DNA of 64,000 bases from contig CAZINX010000002.1 of the NCBI GenBank assembly GCA_964540795.1, forward strand, positions 124,001 through 188,000. Direction: 5' to 3'. The position numbers and the translations under genes are program-made. Positions 63,584-64,000 of this stretch are shown here, piece after piece. How positions within the stretch are numbered: the first letter of the stretch is position 1; every line of letters begins with the position of its first letter. The notes beneath the pieces were generated by a model that saw nothing but the letters and a program-made list of their open reading frames with translations, did not search any database and was not told the origin of the DNA. The DNA comes from Dichotomicrobium sp964540795. GTDB taxonomy: Bacteria; Pseudomonadota; Alphaproteobacteria; Rhizobiales; Rhodomicrobiaceae.

Positions 63584-63612
63584 AGCCCGCCGCGCCGGAT
63601 CGCCTGAAGCTC

Positions 63613-64000
63613 ATGGCCGACATAGTCACACGCAAGGACGAGCACCTCAACATCGTACTCAGCGGCGCGGCAGCGGGAACGCCTGGCGCGACGGGGCTTG
63701 ATGCTGTGCGGTTCGAACATGTAGCCCTGCCCGAGATGGACATGGACGATGTGGACGTGTCCACCCTTTTTCTCGGGCACGAACTGGGCGCGCCGCTTCT
63801 CATCAGCTCAATGACCGGCGGGGTGGATCGCGCGGCGCAGATCAACGCCAATCTGGCAGAGGCGGCGCGGGAGTTGAACATTGCCTTCGCTGTCGGCTCG
63901 CAGCGTGTGGCGATCGACACCGGGGAAATGGCAGGCTTCGACCGCAGCCTGCGCGAGAAGGCCGGCAACGCGCCGATCCTCGCGAATTTCGGCGCGGCGC
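63613..64000 (+). CDS. fni: Isopentenyl-diphosphate delta-isomerase type II (3' end cut)
   Basis: This gene runs off the window end. Its 129 visible residues begin MADIVTRKDEHLNIVL, typical of the FMN-dependent type II isomerase, and include APLLISSMTGG with the FMN/substrate loop, FAVGSQRVAI and APILANFGA. The enzyme interconverts IPP and DMAPP, supplying CrtE. The ATG at 63613 was chosen by homology to the N-terminal KDEHL. It is divergent from crtE with a 176-bp shared region. No stop codon lies in the window. Confidence 0.94.
   Translation, partial: MADIVTRKDEHLNIVLSGAAAGTPGATGLDAVRFEHVALPEMDMDDVDVSTLFLGHELGAPLLISSMTGGVDRAAQINANLAEAARELNIAFAVGSQRVAIDTGEMAGFDRSLREKAGNAPILANFGAA

Overview
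This 64 kb window comes from a GC-rich alphaproteobacterial chromosome. Evidence is the alpha-type AddAB, a DivL-type pseudokinase with Tyr at the H-box, a TsaE-AmgK fusion, the dapF-mtaB-ftsY-yciB block, the envC-ctpA-yibQ-rppH block, the fhs/sarcosine oxidase operon and a perfect CtrA-type box (TTAA-N7-TTAA) ahead of a Flp pilin gene. Keto-carotenoid genes (crtW, crtY, crtB, crtE, type II IPP isomerase) suggest a pigmented, probably marine or halotolerant aerobe; the genus cannot be settled from the sequence. Both ends cut genes: infA on the left and the isopentenyl-diphosphate isomerase gene on the right.

Layout. 1-2 kb: infA, a cold-shock protein and a DEAD-box RNA helicase, all on the minus strand. 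2-8 kb: a four-gene DNA repair island (exonuclease and LigC-type ligase leftward, Lhr-core helicase and PdeM phosphoesterase rightward). 8-9.8 kb: MOSC protein, CpaA prepilin peptidase, a SHOCT protein and thioredoxin. 9.8-21 kb: a leftward run divL, tsaE-amgK, murU, addB, addA (then trxA), combining cell-cycle control, tRNA t6A synthesis, peptidoglycan recycling and double-strand break repair. 21-25 kb: a bactofilin with a CSPG-like repeat, then ahcY, HPr and EIIA-Man. 24.8-34 kb: rightward dapF, mtaB, ftsY, yciB, envC-like, ctpA, yibQ, rppH, then a Flp pilin under a likely CtrA site. 34-40.6 kb: oxidoreductases, a leucyl aminopeptidase, an NlpC/P60 hydrolase, GhrA and a small Sel1 protein, with a 76-bp palindromic repeat. 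40.6-42.5 kb: an AT-richer patch with one unrecognised two-TM protein. 42.5-48.5 kb: Mrp/ApbC, 7Fe ferredoxin, a Uma2 nuclease, tyrS, anmK and an MBL hydrolase. 48.5-57 kb: fhs-soxB-soxD-soxA, with soxG fused to soxA, and a divergent GlxA/GbdR-type regulator. 57-64 kb: carotenoid genes with an ABC exporter inserted between crtW and crtE.

How the genes fit together. AnmK, AmgK and MurU together form most of the anhydro-MurNAc to UDP-MurNAc salvage route. TsaE (t6A) and MtaB (ms2t6A) act in sequence on tRNA position 37. DivL, the CtrA-type box, the Flp pilin and CpaA point to CckA-CtrA-controlled polar pili. Sarcosine oxidase and Fhs connect betaine/sarcosine demethylation to folate one-carbon metabolism, and AhcY recycles S-adenosylhomocysteine. 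The least explained items are the two-TM orphan at 40971-42089, the ABC exporter in the carotenoid operon, the bactofilin-CSPG fusion and the SoxA-SoxG fusion.
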